From positions 1-30,824 of IMG/VR virus record IMGVR_UViG_3300037247_000256: 30,824 nucleotides of DNA. One strand, written 5' to 3'. Made by a program: the position numbers and the translations under genes. Source of the stretch: a virus. This document shows, in pieces, positions 1-8,244 of the stretch (position 1 is the stretch's first letter; the number at the start of each line of letters is the position of its first letter). Under the pieces are notes generated by a model that did no database searches, had not been told where the DNA came from, and saw nothing but the letters and a program-made list of their open reading frames with translations.

Positions 1-746
1 GGATCTTCCTCGTCAACTGCCGCTTCCTCGGCGGTGATGGCGTGCTTGGTTAGAGCGGTGGATTCAGTTGGAACCAGCACCCGATCCAGCGATGTCGGGA
101 AGATGTTCGCCCCCGCCCTGCGGATCACGCTCATGTCGTCACGCTTTGCAACGATGGCGTTCCAGAAGTCGTCGGGAACCAGATAGCCTCCTTCGGAGTC
201 ATTCTGTCCCTGAAGTGCTTTCCCGGTCGCCAGAACGCTCTTAACCGCGGGCTCATTCTTCCAAAAGCCGATGGTCTTCGCGGCTGCATCCTTCATATCT
301 GGCCCATATCCCGGTTTCCCGGTGCGGAGCCAATAACCAAAGGAGCTCATCCCGCCGTCGTTGTTATCCCCGAGTTCGATCTCGGTCGGGGTGAAAAAGC
401 CACCCTTCCAGTTCGGCTGCTCTGCTTCCAGCTTGACGATTTCCTCTTCGCGGATTTCCTCCCGCATTTCTGCGAGACTCTTTGCCGCTTCGACTTCGGC
501 TTCGCGCTCCGCATTGATCTCCGCCTTGGCTCGGGCCACGATTGAATCAGCACTAAAATCAACACTGATTTCTGTATCGCTCCCAGCTTCCAGAATTTCC
601 AGGGCCTTGATCTTGGCCTGCAATCCTTCCGCCTTCGCAAGCATCTCATTGAGCTGCTTGGTCTCATCGGCGGTTGTACTTTCCTTGTCGGAAAGCGCCT
701 TGATTTCCCCGCGCAGTTTTGCGAGTTCTTTCTTTAGCTTTTTCAC
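1..746 (-). CDS. HK97-family major capsid protein (N-terminal 248 codons, cut by window edge)
   Basis: Reading leftward from a GTG start at 746, the frame stays open to the window edge. The first ~100 residues are charged and helical (KKLKKELAKLRGEIKAL and following), as in the delta scaffolding domain of HK97-type capsids. They are followed at about residue 185 by SEGGYLVPDDFW and then RRAGANIFPTSLDRVLVP, the conserved N-arm and start of the HK97 fold. The neighbouring protease would be expected to remove the N-terminal part before the N-arm. GTG is chosen because GGAGG lies at 753-757 and the protease stop codon is one base upstream. The C-terminal part of the capsid lies outside the window. 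The family call is firm; the cleavage site is inferred. Confidence 0.93.
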   Translation of the reverse strand, partial: MKKLKKELAKLRGEIKALSDKESTTADETKQLNEMLAKAEGLQAKIKALEILEAGSDTEISVDFSADSIVARAKAEINAEREAEVEAAKSLAEMREEIREEEIVKLEAEQPNWKGGFFTPTEIELGDNNDGGMSSFGYWLRTGKPGYGPDMKDAAAKTIGFWKNEPAVKSVLATGKALQGQNDSEGGYLVPDDFWNAIVAKRDDMSVIRRAGANIFPTSLDRVLVPTESTALTKHAITAEEAAVDEED

Positions 747-747
747 T

Positions 748-1386
748 TTATTCCTCCAGTAAAAAGATGCGGGCTTTTAATTGCGCCCGTTCTGCTTCGC
801 GTTCGGACTCTTCCGCCACCTTCTGCCTCTCGGCCTCATTGAAGGTCTCTGGCATCTCAAGCCCAGCCGCGTCAAACAGCGATTTGATCTGCTGAACCCC
901 AAGAGTTCTAGGTTCAGCGGGAATAGGCGTAACGGCAAATTCTACAATCGGCCAGCGCGTAATCTTGCCCTGGCGATCGGAAGTTACAAAGGCCGGCGCT
1001 GTGCTAGATGAAAGACCAATCAGCCCGCGCTTTGCTATTTCTTTTACATATTCCAGATATTCCTTGCTGGTCTCAATCGTGGCTTCTATCCATATTCCCA
1101 CATCGTCCATAGAGATGTTTTTGTTACTCACCAATCCGATAGGGTCTGGAATATGAGGAAGTTTCCCTGCCATCTCTTGAAATTGCGACGGGACTAAATC
1201 AGATATGTTCTTAGTATGGTTGTAGGTGATCGGTTTGACAGGAACCAGATCCATCATAAAATCTGTATTCTTATCAAAATAATCTCCCTCCAAATCACGA
1301 CCACCAAAGACAACCCCGTAGCCTGCCAAGGTTATAGAACCATCGTCTTGTGACTTGATGTAAATCTTACCCGGTTCCTTTTTCAT
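748..1386 (-). CDS. HK97-family prohead (capsid maturation) protease
   Basis: The 212-residue protein has the features of the S78/U35 prohead protease family, which processes the capsid delta domain and portal-bound scaffold during head maturation. The N-terminal part carries YGVVFGGRDLEGDYFD, then a histidine in TYNHTKN, and a serine in the conserved GLIGLSSSTAP segment (about residues 141-151), followed by ITRWPIVEFAVTPIPAEP, which is typical of the family. The charged C-terminal helix (about residues 180-212) is probably scaffold-like. The ATG overlaps the stop of the gp10-like gene in an ATGA arrangement and is preceded by GGAGGG. Its position directly before the capsid gene supports the role. 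Confidence 0.93.
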   Translation of the reverse strand: MKKEPGKIYIKSQDDGSITLAGYGVVFGGRDLEGDYFDKNTDFMMDLVPVKPITYNHTKNISDLVPSQFQEMAGKLPHIPDPIGLVSNKNISMDDVGIWIEATIETSKEYLEYVKEIAKRGLIGLSSSTAPAFVTSDRQGKITRWPIVEFAVTPIPAEPRTLGVQQIKSLFDAAGLEMPETFNEAERQKVAEESEREAERAQLKARIFLLEE

Positions 1387-1850
1387 CTTCCCTCCAATGC
1401 TCGATCGACTACTTGCTTCACAATGTGGTTTATTTTTGGTTTCATTTTAACGACATCCTGGTCTGTATCCTTCCAACCAGTCTTCTTATGGTAGGTGATC
1501 TGTTCGACCGGGCTTTTTACCATAGGCCCATAGCTTGCATCATTGCCTATGATCCACGTTAGGCCGCCATGCCTTGATTGAACCGTCCAGCTCTGTCGCA
1601 GTCGCTCCGATTTCCTGTTGATCCCACGATAATAAGGCACTTCAATCTCGCCTGATCGCAACTTAGCAAAGAATCCCCTGCGCTGTTTATCGCTCCAGAA
1701 CTGCGCCTGCGGCCTTCGGGATACCGGCGGCTCCTTGGCAACCTCCCGCTTTAATTCGGCCGCGCCAGCCTTCAAGCCAGTCTTTACGGGTTCAAGGGAA
1801 CCTAGCTTCTTCATAATCTCCCGAAGCTCTCCTAACCCTTCAACCCTCAT
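1383..1850 (-). CDS. HK97 gp10-like head-tail/tail-completion protein
   Basis: From the ATG at 1850 the 155-aa product begins MRVEGLGELREIMKKLGSL, the usual opening of HK97 gp10-like proteins, which act in head-tail joining or tail-terminator positions. The middle holds a basic region with PYYRGINRKSERLRQSWT and a beta segment (LTWIIGNDASYGPMV) that fits the family. The open frame extends upstream to 1970, but that part overlaps the MuF gene on another frame; an alternative ATG at 1889 has only a weak TGAGG. The 1850 start lies 4 bp beyond the MuF stop. In most phages this gene follows the capsid, so its place before the protease is a rearranged order. The family assignment rests on sequence pattern only. 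Confidence 0.72.
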   Translation of the reverse strand: MRVEGLGELREIMKKLGSLEPVKTGLKAGAAELKREVAKEPPVSRRPQAQFWSDKQRRGFFAKLRSGEIEVPYYRGINRKSERLRQSWTVQSRHGGLTWIIGNDASYGPMVKSPVEQITYHKKTGWKDTDQDVVKMKPKINHIVKQVVDRALEGR

Positions 1851-1854
1851 GCCA

Positions 1855-2547
1855 CTAGCCAATGCGTTCTCCCACGGCCAAAAACTCATGTGCCTCAGAG
1901 CAACGACATCGCGGGTGCGCCGGAGGCCCCTCCGGGTACTCTGAGATCCACTCTTCAGACGGCAGTCCATTCAGCGGCGAGCATATCGGGCAGACCAATT
2001 CGTCCTGCGATGTCACCCAAAACTTCTTCATTCGTACACCCATTCTTTGCAGCTCCGCAATAAACGCTCTCTCGCCCTGTACTGCCGATCTTGTAACTTC
2101 GGTGCTTGCAATCATCTCCGCCCTTACGGGCCCAAAGGTTTGTGCAAGTGCGGCCCGCAAATCCCCGATAGTCTGCTGGTCTTCAAAGAAGGCTGATACC
2201 GCCCTCGATACCGCGTTTCGGGAAGTCTGATTGAGCCCCTGAACTAGATCGAAGGAGTATCCTTCGGCCCACGTGATCGCCTCCTGGTTGATAAGCCCCC
2301 AATCCACTCCAATAGGTTGAGCTGCAAGGATCTGTTCGGCGCTTTCGATATATATGTCTCGAAAGTGGCGGCTCATAGCCGCCTGCATCTCCACCCCCGA
2401 TTCCTCCCAGAAGGTCATCGGTACATTGTTAAGGTTCGGGGGATCTCCTAAGAACTCAAGGAGTTGCCCCATTTGCGCCCGGAGAAGTTTCGCCGCTTCC
2501 TTGCCAACGATTCCCTCCCAATCCGCACGATCCGAAAAGTCGGCCAC
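1855..2547 (-). CDS. MuF/SPP1 gp7-like minor head protein
   Basis: The 230-aa protein carries the C-terminal hallmark of the Mu F / SPP1 gp7 head-morphogenesis family: EMIASTEVTRSAVQGER followed by a cysteine/histidine cluster, DELVCPICSPLNG ... PPAHPRCRC (about residues 180-218), which likely binds metal. Such proteins join the portal and a few copies enter the head, sometimes travelling with the DNA. The N-terminal half is helical and has no recognised domain. The start is GTG, overlapping the TAG of the preceding gene (TAGTG). No toxin or ADP-ribosyltransferase domain is fused, unlike some MuF proteins. Confidence 0.9.
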   Translation of the reverse strand: MADFSDRADWEGIVGKEAAKLLRAQMGQLLEFLGDPPNLNNVPMTFWEESGVEMQAAMSRHFRDIYIESAEQILAAQPIGVDWGLINQEAITWAEGYSFDLVQGLNQTSRNAVSRAVSAFFEDQQTIGDLRAALAQTFGPVRAEMIASTEVTRSAVQGERAFIAELQRMGVRMKKFWVTSQDELVCPICSPLNGLPSEEWISEYPEGPPAHPRCRCSEAHEFLAVGERIG

Positions 2548-2822
2548 TATTCGTCCGAGCGTCGTTTACGTACAAAGAAATGACCCTCAGTAGCCGCGAC
2601 TACCGCTCCCGTCCCAACCCATCGGTAATACCAGGCTCCAGCTTCATCTACGATTGCATCCACTAGATAGACCCCGTCCGTTCCACTCCCAACCGCAGGT
2701 GTAGTGACGACCTCCGATGGATCTGTCAGAGATAGGGTCGCGGTTGTGTTAGTCCCAGATCCCGAAATGGTAAAGGTTCCGGTCAGTTGGATTCCGTCGC
2801 CCACGTCGTAAATGTTAGCCAC
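2547..2822 (-). CDS. Small Ig-like structural protein, hypothetical
   Basis: This 91-aa product starts with GTG and is rich in Thr, Ser, Gly and Val, with alternating beta strands (IQLTGTFTISGSGTN, TATLSLTDPS, GVYLVDAIVDEAGAWYYRW, GHFFVRKRR). The pattern suggests one Ig-like or beta-sandwich domain, often seen in small phage head or tail decoration proteins. It overlaps the gene on each side by a few bases, so it is probably translated in step with them. The role in the virion is inferred from position among head genes only. Confidence 0.72.
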   Translation of the reverse strand: MANIYDVGDGIQLTGTFTISGSGTNTTATLSLTDPSEVVTTPAVGSGTDGVYLVDAIVDEAGAWYYRWVGTGAVVAATEGHFFVRKRRSDE

Positions 2823-3048
2823 TACTGTCGCTCCCTCTCACGTGATAGATTCCAGAGTCGCCACCAACTGCCCTGTGTTCATCTGTATCACCGCCAACCC
2901 CCATAAAGACTGAGGCATCTGAAGCTGTCACATCTCCAATAACACTGACTACTCCTACCCCTATGTCCAATCCAACCGTCAGAAAGAACTTGATTGAGCC
3001 TGGAGCTGATCCTATTCCCAGAGTGATGATATTCTGTACGTCGGCCAT
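2815..3048 (-). CDS. Small glycine-rich structural protein, hypothetical
   Basis: The product is 77 residues and opens MADVQNIITLGIGSAPGSI, followed by a hydrophobic stretch (KFFLTVGLDIGVGVVSVIG) and a Gly/Asp-rich tail (MGVGGDTDEHRAVGGDSG). It looks like one of the short proteins often found beside repeat-rich phage structural genes. The ATG overlaps the TAA of the 618-aa gene (TAATG). I cannot assign a function. The hydrophobic part could be mistaken for a membrane segment, but its Gly content and context favour a virion component. Confidence 0.65.
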   Translation of the reverse strand: MADVQNIITLGIGSAPGSIKFFLTVGLDIGVGVVSVIGDVTASDASVFMGVGGDTDEHRAVGGDSGIYHVRGSDSSG

Positions 3049-4904
3049 TAACTAGCTCTTGTTATGCTCGTCGGATCGGTCGCGTCATCAAGAGTGAAAA
3101 CCATCAGGCTTGTACTTCCATCGACTTTCTTCACCGTGACCGTCGTGCCAGATACCGCTCGCTCGCTCAAGAATTGCAGGAGCATGTAGAGTGCTTGTTC
3201 TCGCGTGGCAATCGCTCCATCAGCGGAAACTGAGTCGGCCATCTGTGTCGTGAAGGCAGTGTCAACCTCTGCGTTTACTTGGGCCGGCGTCGCCAGTAGC
3301 GCGTGGGCGGTATCCATCTCGGCCTTCGTCGGGCCGGCGTAATCAGCCAGAGCCGTATCAGCCTCTGTATTGATCTTGGTCATGTTGACCAATGACGTCT
3401 CGGTCAACGACGACATTCCGGCCGTGTTATCGGTGATCGATCCAATACCACGTACGCTGACGTTCGCGTTGACATTGCAATTGGCGTTAAAAATGACCTG
3501 ACCGATGCCTTCCCACGTGACGTTGTGCGAAGCTGACAGCGCCTTGAACTCCAACCCGCCGCTGTAATGCCTTACCGATATTGTGCCGGCCGCACCCGTT
3601 GCAATAATTGCAGGAGCAGCCGTGCCCGCGACCAGCGAAAAGCACTGGTCGAACACATTGTCGTTGCTCGCGTCTACCTCAATCTCGTCAACGAATCCGC
3701 ATCTCTCAGCGAAGATGTGAAGCGTCGTAGCACCTGCGCCTGGATCTTGAAGCGCGCAGTCGCGTGCGGTGACCCTGCCTGCGCCGCCCTGCGTACCTTC
3801 GAGCGTCAGATTTCGGAACAAGGATCTGCTCACATCTTGGCTTCCGAGATTGACAATATTATCGGACACACTACCTTTGCCTATGAACTCCCAATCAATA
3901 TGTGTGGCCGCGAGTGTGATGTCGGAGTTGCCTTCGATGTAGTAAATGTTCATGCCCAATTCATCGGCCAACGTACGAGCGGCAACGAACGTCGAGACAG
4001 GATTGATCTCAGTTCCATCTGTACCGACGACGGTGCTTGTATTCGCTGCTCCGCTGTCAATGAAAATGCCTGGACCGTCAGGACCGGCGTACACACCAAG
4101 CGCCACTGCCCAACCCGCGGTCCCCTGCGTGTCGTGATCCTCGATAGCCTCATCCCAGTTATCATCGACCAGTTGTGCGCTGGTAGCGGTTGCAGACAGA
4201 AGGACGCCCGACGTTCCAGTGTCGTCCAGAATGGCCTGAACTAATCCGAAGCTATCGCCCGACTGCGGAGTGTGGTTCGTGAGCGTTGTAACGGTAGCGA
4301 CCGTTTGAGCTCCAGCTATCTGTACCCCAGAAGTTCCCGTATCATCAAGAACGGCTTGCACCAGCGGGAAGCTGTCACCTGATTGTGGGGTGTGATTCGT
4401 TAAGGTCGTTACTGTTGCCACCGTCTGTGCTGAAGCGATCTGCACCCCTGCCGTTCCCGTATCTGCCAGTGTAGCCTGCACATAGTTATCGACCGTTGTG
4501 AATCTTGCCGGGTAATCGTCCTGTTGCATCTCATCCGTATCGGCCAGGATCAATGCAACGTCTGTGTCAGGCGATGCCCCAGAAGCCATCAGGAACTCAT
4601 AGGTGTCTTCCTCGACTACCTGAAACTCGCGCCACACTGGAAGGGCTCCGGTTCCGTGAATCGCCACAATCAGAGGGCCAACGGTGTTCGCATCCGTTCC
4701 GTTATAGGGAACGTCATACCACCCGAACTCATCGTGAGAAGCAGAGGTTCCGCTGTCTTTCTGGGCAAAGTTTCCCCCGAGCTTTGTTAATCTGACCGCG
4801 CTCTGGGGGATAGTCAGACCCGTCTCGGTGGTCTTGCCATCGGTCTCGTCTAAGAACGGTCCTATCTTGAGAGTCCCGCCTGTGGATTGTTTCAGGATAA
4901 TCAT
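3048..4904 (-). CDS. Repeat-containing structural protein (fiber or decoration candidate)
   Basis: The 618-aa protein has an N-terminal beta-rich domain (about 1-120, with FGWYDVPYNGTDANTVGPL), a central block with two full copies and a partial third of a 40-residue repeat (about 145-240, DTGTSGVQIAGAQTVATVTT), and a region resembling a parallel beta-helix (about 270-480, Asn/Gly/Val-rich turns such as NLGSQDVSRSLFRNLTLEG). A helical C-terminal part follows (TKAEMDTAHALLATPAQVNAEVDTA). This layout fits a trimeric fiber, spike or capsid appendage. It sits between portal and protease rather than in the tail module, so attachment to the head is possible but unproven. Confidence 0.78.
   Translation of the reverse strand: MIILKQSTGGTLKIGPFLDETDGKTTETGLTIPQSAVRLTKLGGNFAQKDSGTSASHDEFGWYDVPYNGTDANTVGPLIVAIHGTGALPVWREFQVVEEDTYEFLMASGASPDTDVALILADTDEMQQDDYPARFTTVDNYVQATLADTGTAGVQIASAQTVATVTTLTNHTPQSGDSFPLVQAVLDDTGTSGVQIAGAQTVATVTTLTNHTPQSGDSFGLVQAILDDTGTSGVLLSATATSAQLVDDNWDEAIEDHDTQGTAGWAVALGVYAGPDGPGIFIDSGAANTSTVVGTDGTEINPVSTFVAARTLADELGMNIYYIEGNSDITLAATHIDWEFIGKGSVSDNIVNLGSQDVSRSLFRNLTLEGTQGGAGRVTARDCALQDPGAGATTLHIFAERCGFVDEIEVDASNDNVFDQCFSLVAGTAAPAIIATGAAGTISVRHYSGGLEFKALSASHNVTWEGIGQVIFNANCNVNANVSVRGIGSITDNTAGMSSLTETSLVNMTKINTEADTALADYAGPTKAEMDTAHALLATPAQVNAEVDTAFTTQMADSVSADGAIATREQALYMLLQFLSERAVSGTTVTVKKVDGSTSLMVFTLDDATDPTSITRAS
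4160..4480 (-). repeat. Tandem 120-bp coding repeats
   Basis: Inside the 618-aa protein, a 40-residue unit occurs twice in full and once in part, at a 120-bp period. A core of 18 residues (AQTVATVTTLTNHTPQSG) is identical in the two full units (about 4261-4320 and 4381-4440), yet most codons differ at the third base, for example GTG/GTC, GCA/GCT, ACA/ACC, GTA/GTT and CTT/CTC. The repeats are therefore old or kept different at DNA level, not a recent slippage product. Confidence 0.88.
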
Positions 4905-5122
4905 TAGCCAACCCTTCTCCGGTACATCAGATCCATCGATTGAGGCATTGCGTTAGCCCCCACCGCAGCGTCTGCTTCTGCATAGGCGACCATGAATATC
5001 CTGTCGGCTATCCAGTTTTCCATCTTCCCTACGTCCTGAGCCGTTGCCTTGGGCGCAGCCACATCAATGTTGATTCTGTCTGCTATCCAGTTCTCCATCA
5101 AGCCAGCGTCTTGGTATGCCAT
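4904..5122 (-). CDS. Small protein with duplicated MENWIADRI motif, hypothetical
   Basis: The 72-aa product holds two copies of a short unit: QDAGLMENWIADRI at residues 4-17 and QDVGKMENWIADRI at about 29-42, followed by an Ala-rich stretch and a basic end (DLMYRRRVG). It lies between the beta-helix protein and the repeat protein and shares stop/start overlap with both, so it is probably made with them. The duplicated amphipathic helix suggests an adaptor or oligomerisation peptide. No family is recognised. Confidence 0.7.
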   Translation of the reverse strand: MAYQDAGLMENWIADRINIDVAAPKATAQDVGKMENWIADRIFMVAYAEADAAVGANAMPQSMDLMYRRRVG

Positions 5123-6513
5123 CAGCTCACATCAAAGGTATCAAAGAATGTGGCGAAGTTGCCGCTGGTAGCTGTGTTTAGGCTTCTCAGTATCACAACC
5201 ACATAGGGCGGATTGGCCGCAGGCGTCAGAGTGGTAGTTAATGTGTTGAACTGGGATGCCGCTGCCCCATCCGTAGTCACATCGTCTGCAACTCCTGGTT
5301 GTCTGATAATCATCCTCGGATTCGTTCCTGCGTAGTCCGCCTCTCGGTGTACCTCACAAGAGAAAGTTGTAGAAGCATTGGTGGTGGGAACGTATATCTG
5401 GTGATCGCCTGCGTCCGCGAGCTTGAGAGATACGCTCCCGGCGTCAACGGTTCCCGTCTCGCGCTCGCCTTCTCTAAGTTGGATTCCGCCCCATGAGTTT
5501 TTGGCTGCGGTTGAGGGGCGAAAGATTCCATAAAGGTCTTCTGTCTGTTCGTTAGAACCCACTATGCGCCCCACTCCGCTATGTTCGCTCAGTTCACCAT
5601 AACGCCACGGCAGCATAAAGCCATCCTTTAGAAGCGGAGGAACGAACAACGGCGGATACACTACGCTGTTTGCACCCGTATCAACATTTGATCTATCCCC
5701 GCTCCCGTTCTCCCAAAACGTGTTGTAGTCCTCTAATACATCGCCAGTTGCCGTTGCTTCGATTCCGAAATTGTCGTGGCCGCTGATAATACAGTTATTG
5801 ATTAGTACCTGATGGCTTGCATTGGGCGCTCCTTGTATATCAATGCCATCGTCCATCGACCCCATAATTGTGCAGTTCCTAATGATCGAATCTCCAGCAA
5901 AATCAATGATGATGGAATCGTCGTTCCCCCCAGAGCCTATAAGTAGGCAGTTGTAGATTTCAAATCCGGCATTGTCCACCGCGGAACCAACATCAAAACG
6001 AATGTTTGCGCCTCCATTATTGTAGAAGACAGACCTGCGGACGACCCAGCTCCGAGTCGAAGCGTGGACAGCATAGATAGCAGTTCCTCCGTTGTCGTGA
6101 AGTACGCAATCCTCTATCGTCCAGTTTGTAGAACCAGAGTCTGCTCGAATGCACGTTGAAGAGGACATATCCATCGAAAAGCCTCGAAATGTTCGGTAGT
6201 CAATCCCCGAACCATCGTTGATGCAGTTACCTCGCGCCATAGATGTGTCATTGTCGCTCCCGGTAATTCTGACTTCTCCGCCAATGCCATCGGTGTTTTC
6301 TCCAGTCACGTCCCCAATGTAGGTAATAATGTTCCCCGAAGTACCGTCCACGTCGCACGTTAAGTCCTCCCGATATACTCCCGGCCCCACGTACACTGTA
6401 TCGGCGGCGGCAACAGGCTCATCCTCAGCCCCATTCAGGGTCAGGAAGCGATTGCCCCAAGAGAGGCCATCATTGACGTCGTTTCCGCCGGGGCCTACGT
6501 AGTAGGTAGCCAT
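5122..6513 (-). CDS. Right-handed parallel beta-helix structural protein (pectate-lyase-like fold)
   Basis: The 463-aa protein opens with MATYYVGPGGNDVNDGLSWG and ADTVYVGPGVYREDL, a common start of phage and bacterial pectate-lyase-like beta-helix proteins. It continues with many short beta rungs separated by Asn/Gly turns (NWTIEDCVLHDNGG, SWVVRRSVFYNNGG, FEIYNCLLIGSGG, IIRNCTIMGSMDDG) up to about residue 290. The C-terminal ~120 residues (from about 340) are a separate beta-rich domain. Proteins of this fold in phages often bind or cut polysaccharides; no catalytic residues can be assigned here. Its location next to the portal is unusual for a tailspike. Confidence 0.85.
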   Translation of the reverse strand: MATYYVGPGGNDVNDGLSWGNRFLTLNGAEDEPVAAADTVYVGPGVYREDLTCDVDGTSGNIITYIGDVTGENTDGIGGEVRITGSDNDTSMARGNCINDGSGIDYRTFRGFSMDMSSSTCIRADSGSTNWTIEDCVLHDNGGTAIYAVHASTRSWVVRRSVFYNNGGANIRFDVGSAVDNAGFEIYNCLLIGSGGNDDSIIIDFAGDSIIRNCTIMGSMDDGIDIQGAPNASHQVLINNCIISGHDNFGIEATATGDVLEDYNTFWENGSGDRSNVDTGANSVVYPPLFVPPLLKDGFMLPWRYGELSEHSGVGRIVGSNEQTEDLYGIFRPSTAAKNSWGGIQLREGERETGTVDAGSVSLKLADAGDHQIYVPTTNASTTFSCEVHREADYAGTNPRMIIRQPGVADDVTTDGAAASQFNTLTTTLTPAANPPYVVVILRSLNTATSGNFATFFDTFDVS

Positions 6514-6812
6514 CAGTCGCCAGGTGAGGTCAGTCCCTCGCGCCTAAATCCTGACAATATGCCCAGCTCATAAAGAAAGTCCTCAGCTTTATCGGCATCC
6601 AGATCGTCTAGTCCCTGCGGGAATTGAACATACGCATGCTCAAATGCCGGGTCAGTAGTTCTGGCGGGAACATCGGCCAACGTGGTTCCGAAGTAATGCC
6701 ATTCTTTGCTACCGTCATCAAACACGACAAGCGCCTGGAAATACATACGCTTAACGTTTCCTACGGATTCAATTTGGTCCGTGAACATGCCTTCTACGTG
6801 GCTAATAGTCAT
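6513..6812 (-). CDS. Hypothetical protein downstream of portal
   Basis: The product has 99 residues: an N-terminal beta-rich part (KRMYFQALVVFDDGSKEWHYFG) and a helical acidic C-terminal part (DDLDADKAEDFLYELGILSG). The ATG is preceded by GGAGGTGGAG about 6 bases upstream, a strong ribosome-binding site, and its end abuts the beta-helix gene. It may be a small head-associated adaptor. No family is recognised. Confidence 0.7.
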   Translation of the reverse strand: MTISHVEGMFTDQIESVGNVKRMYFQALVVFDDGSKEWHYFGTTLADVPARTTDPAFEHAYVQFPQGLDDLDADKAEDFLYELGILSGFRREGLTSPGD

Positions 6813-6855
6813 CAGTTACTCCACCTCCATCCAGAGGATGTCGTCGCCAGCTTCT

Positions 6856-8244
6856 TCACGGATACGCCTTCCAAGCCTCAGCCGCGCGCAATATCTCGGT
6901 TACGTCTCGGGGTGCTTGCGCGACCTCTAATTGCCCCTCAATGGATCGCTTCAGCGAGAGCGGAATGTGCTCGGTGTTGAACTCCCGCCGCTCCCGCCCG
7001 TTCTTCATGCGGTTGATTTCAAATCGTTCCCATTGCCTCAATTCCTGTATCAAATCCTGCTCCTGTGCGAATACCGGGAACTCTCTCCGTGGAGGTTCAG
7101 CGGCAGGCACAACCTCCAGCTCTTCGGCTGCGGCCACACGATCTTCTATCCCCTGTCTCACCAATATCGCGTGACGTTCGGCCTCGATCAGTTTGTCCTC
7201 AGCCATCACCTCCAGCTTGTCGAAGCGCCATTTCATCTTCAGCCCCGGTTGAAACTCATCAAATAGCTCTGCCTCTAAAACGCCGCTCATGTATTCGCAT
7301 CGGGGCTTCAGGGTGTTGTTGTAGAGGAACCTCAGTTGAGCCGCGGAGGTCGCAAAGTTGGCCGCTTCCCAGGCCCCCGCCAATGCAGGAGGCACTCGGA
7401 ATACCGCGCATATATCTCTACGCACCCCGTCCATGAGTTCCTGCATAGCGAGGTCTTTAGTGGGGTAGCCGATCACGGTCGGCTTCATGCCATGCGTTGT
7501 CCATGCGGTCTTGTGCTGTTTCTTTGTCCCGCGGAACCATCTATTCCATGTGTCCCTGAGCTTCGAAACTTCCTCGCTATCCATCGGCTGATCGGTCGTG
7601 AACACCAACGGGGGGATAGCGTAATTCTTGAAGAAAGCCGCGGTATATTCCGCGGTATTGATTCCTGCACTCGCAGCAGCCATCGCGACGGACAGCTTCG
7701 AGAGTCCACCCAGGTCATTGAGCGGGTCGTACTCTCTGAAATAGATCACATCCTCCCTGGCATAAAATCTCGGTGATTCCCCGGATAGATTCAGCTTCCA
7801 TCCCTCAATCCCAGACGAGTCAGCAACCATCTCCATGAGAGCAGGATTCAATCGGAACAATCCTCTAGGTCTGCCACCCGCCCCCGATCGTTCCTTCAAC
7901 CAATAACCCCTGCCGTAGATGTTGAGATCCGATTCCCCTGCACGGATAAGATCGTTCCAGTTCAGCTCAGGGTTGACCTCATTCAACAAGGTGACAAGCG
8001 GGTGTCTTGGCGCAAGCGGCGCATCCTCGTCCGTCTCAGGGACAATCTCCCAATCAATCATCGCCATCGCATCAGCCCTGATGGTGATGCAGGCATAGGT
8101 CCACACTGAACTTGTATATATCTTCGCCAGCTCAGTCGGGCTCTGCCCCGTCTCTCCCCATACCTCGTCAGCCTGCCAGCCGGGGATCGTGACGATCGCT
8201 TTGTAGTCCCGCCCATCAATACGGCCCAGATCAATGACGCTCAC
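6856..8244 (-). CDS. HK97-family portal protein
   Basis: The 462-aa product matches the HK97-type portal, the dodecameric ring at the head vertex through which DNA is packaged. Visible signatures are SSVWTYACITIRADAMAMIDW (about 45-65), the HPLVTLLNEVNPELNW region, LNIYGRGYWLKER, the ENVIYF-like segment DVIYFREYDPLNDLGGLS, AEYTAAFFKNYAIPPLV and the typical DICAVFRVPPALAG ... AANFATSAAQLRFLYNNTLKP segment. It lies directly after terL with a 4-base overlap and precedes the structural block. Length is normal for the family. Its charged C-terminal tail (after about 380) is variable. Confidence 0.96.
   Translation of the reverse strand: MSVIDLGRIDGRDYKAIVTIPGWQADEVWGETGQSPTELAKIYTSSVWTYACITIRADAMAMIDWEIVPETDEDAPLAPRHPLVTLLNEVNPELNWNDLIRAGESDLNIYGRGYWLKERSGAGGRPRGLFRLNPALMEMVADSSGIEGWKLNLSGESPRFYAREDVIYFREYDPLNDLGGLSKLSVAMAAASAGINTAEYTAAFFKNYAIPPLVFTTDQPMDSEEVSKLRDTWNRWFRGTKKQHKTAWTTHGMKPTVIGYPTKDLAMQELMDGVRRDICAVFRVPPALAGAWEAANFATSAAQLRFLYNNTLKPRCEYMSGVLEAELFDEFQPGLKMKWRFDKLEVMAEDKLIEAERHAILVRQGIEDRVAAAEELEVVPAAEPPRREFPVFAQEQDLIQELRQWERFEINRMKNGRERREFNTEHIPLSLKRSIEGQLEVAQAPRDVTEILRAAEAWKAYP

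Noticed and set aside
361-762. 133-codon plus-strand frame
   Set aside because: It is the antisense shadow of the capsid N-terminus; Ser/Leu-rich and without supporting signals.
3567-4244. 225-codon open frame on the plus strand
   Set aside because: It lies opposite the 618-aa structural gene; its product is low in structure-like patterns and has many Arg/Cys residues, as expected of an antisense frame.
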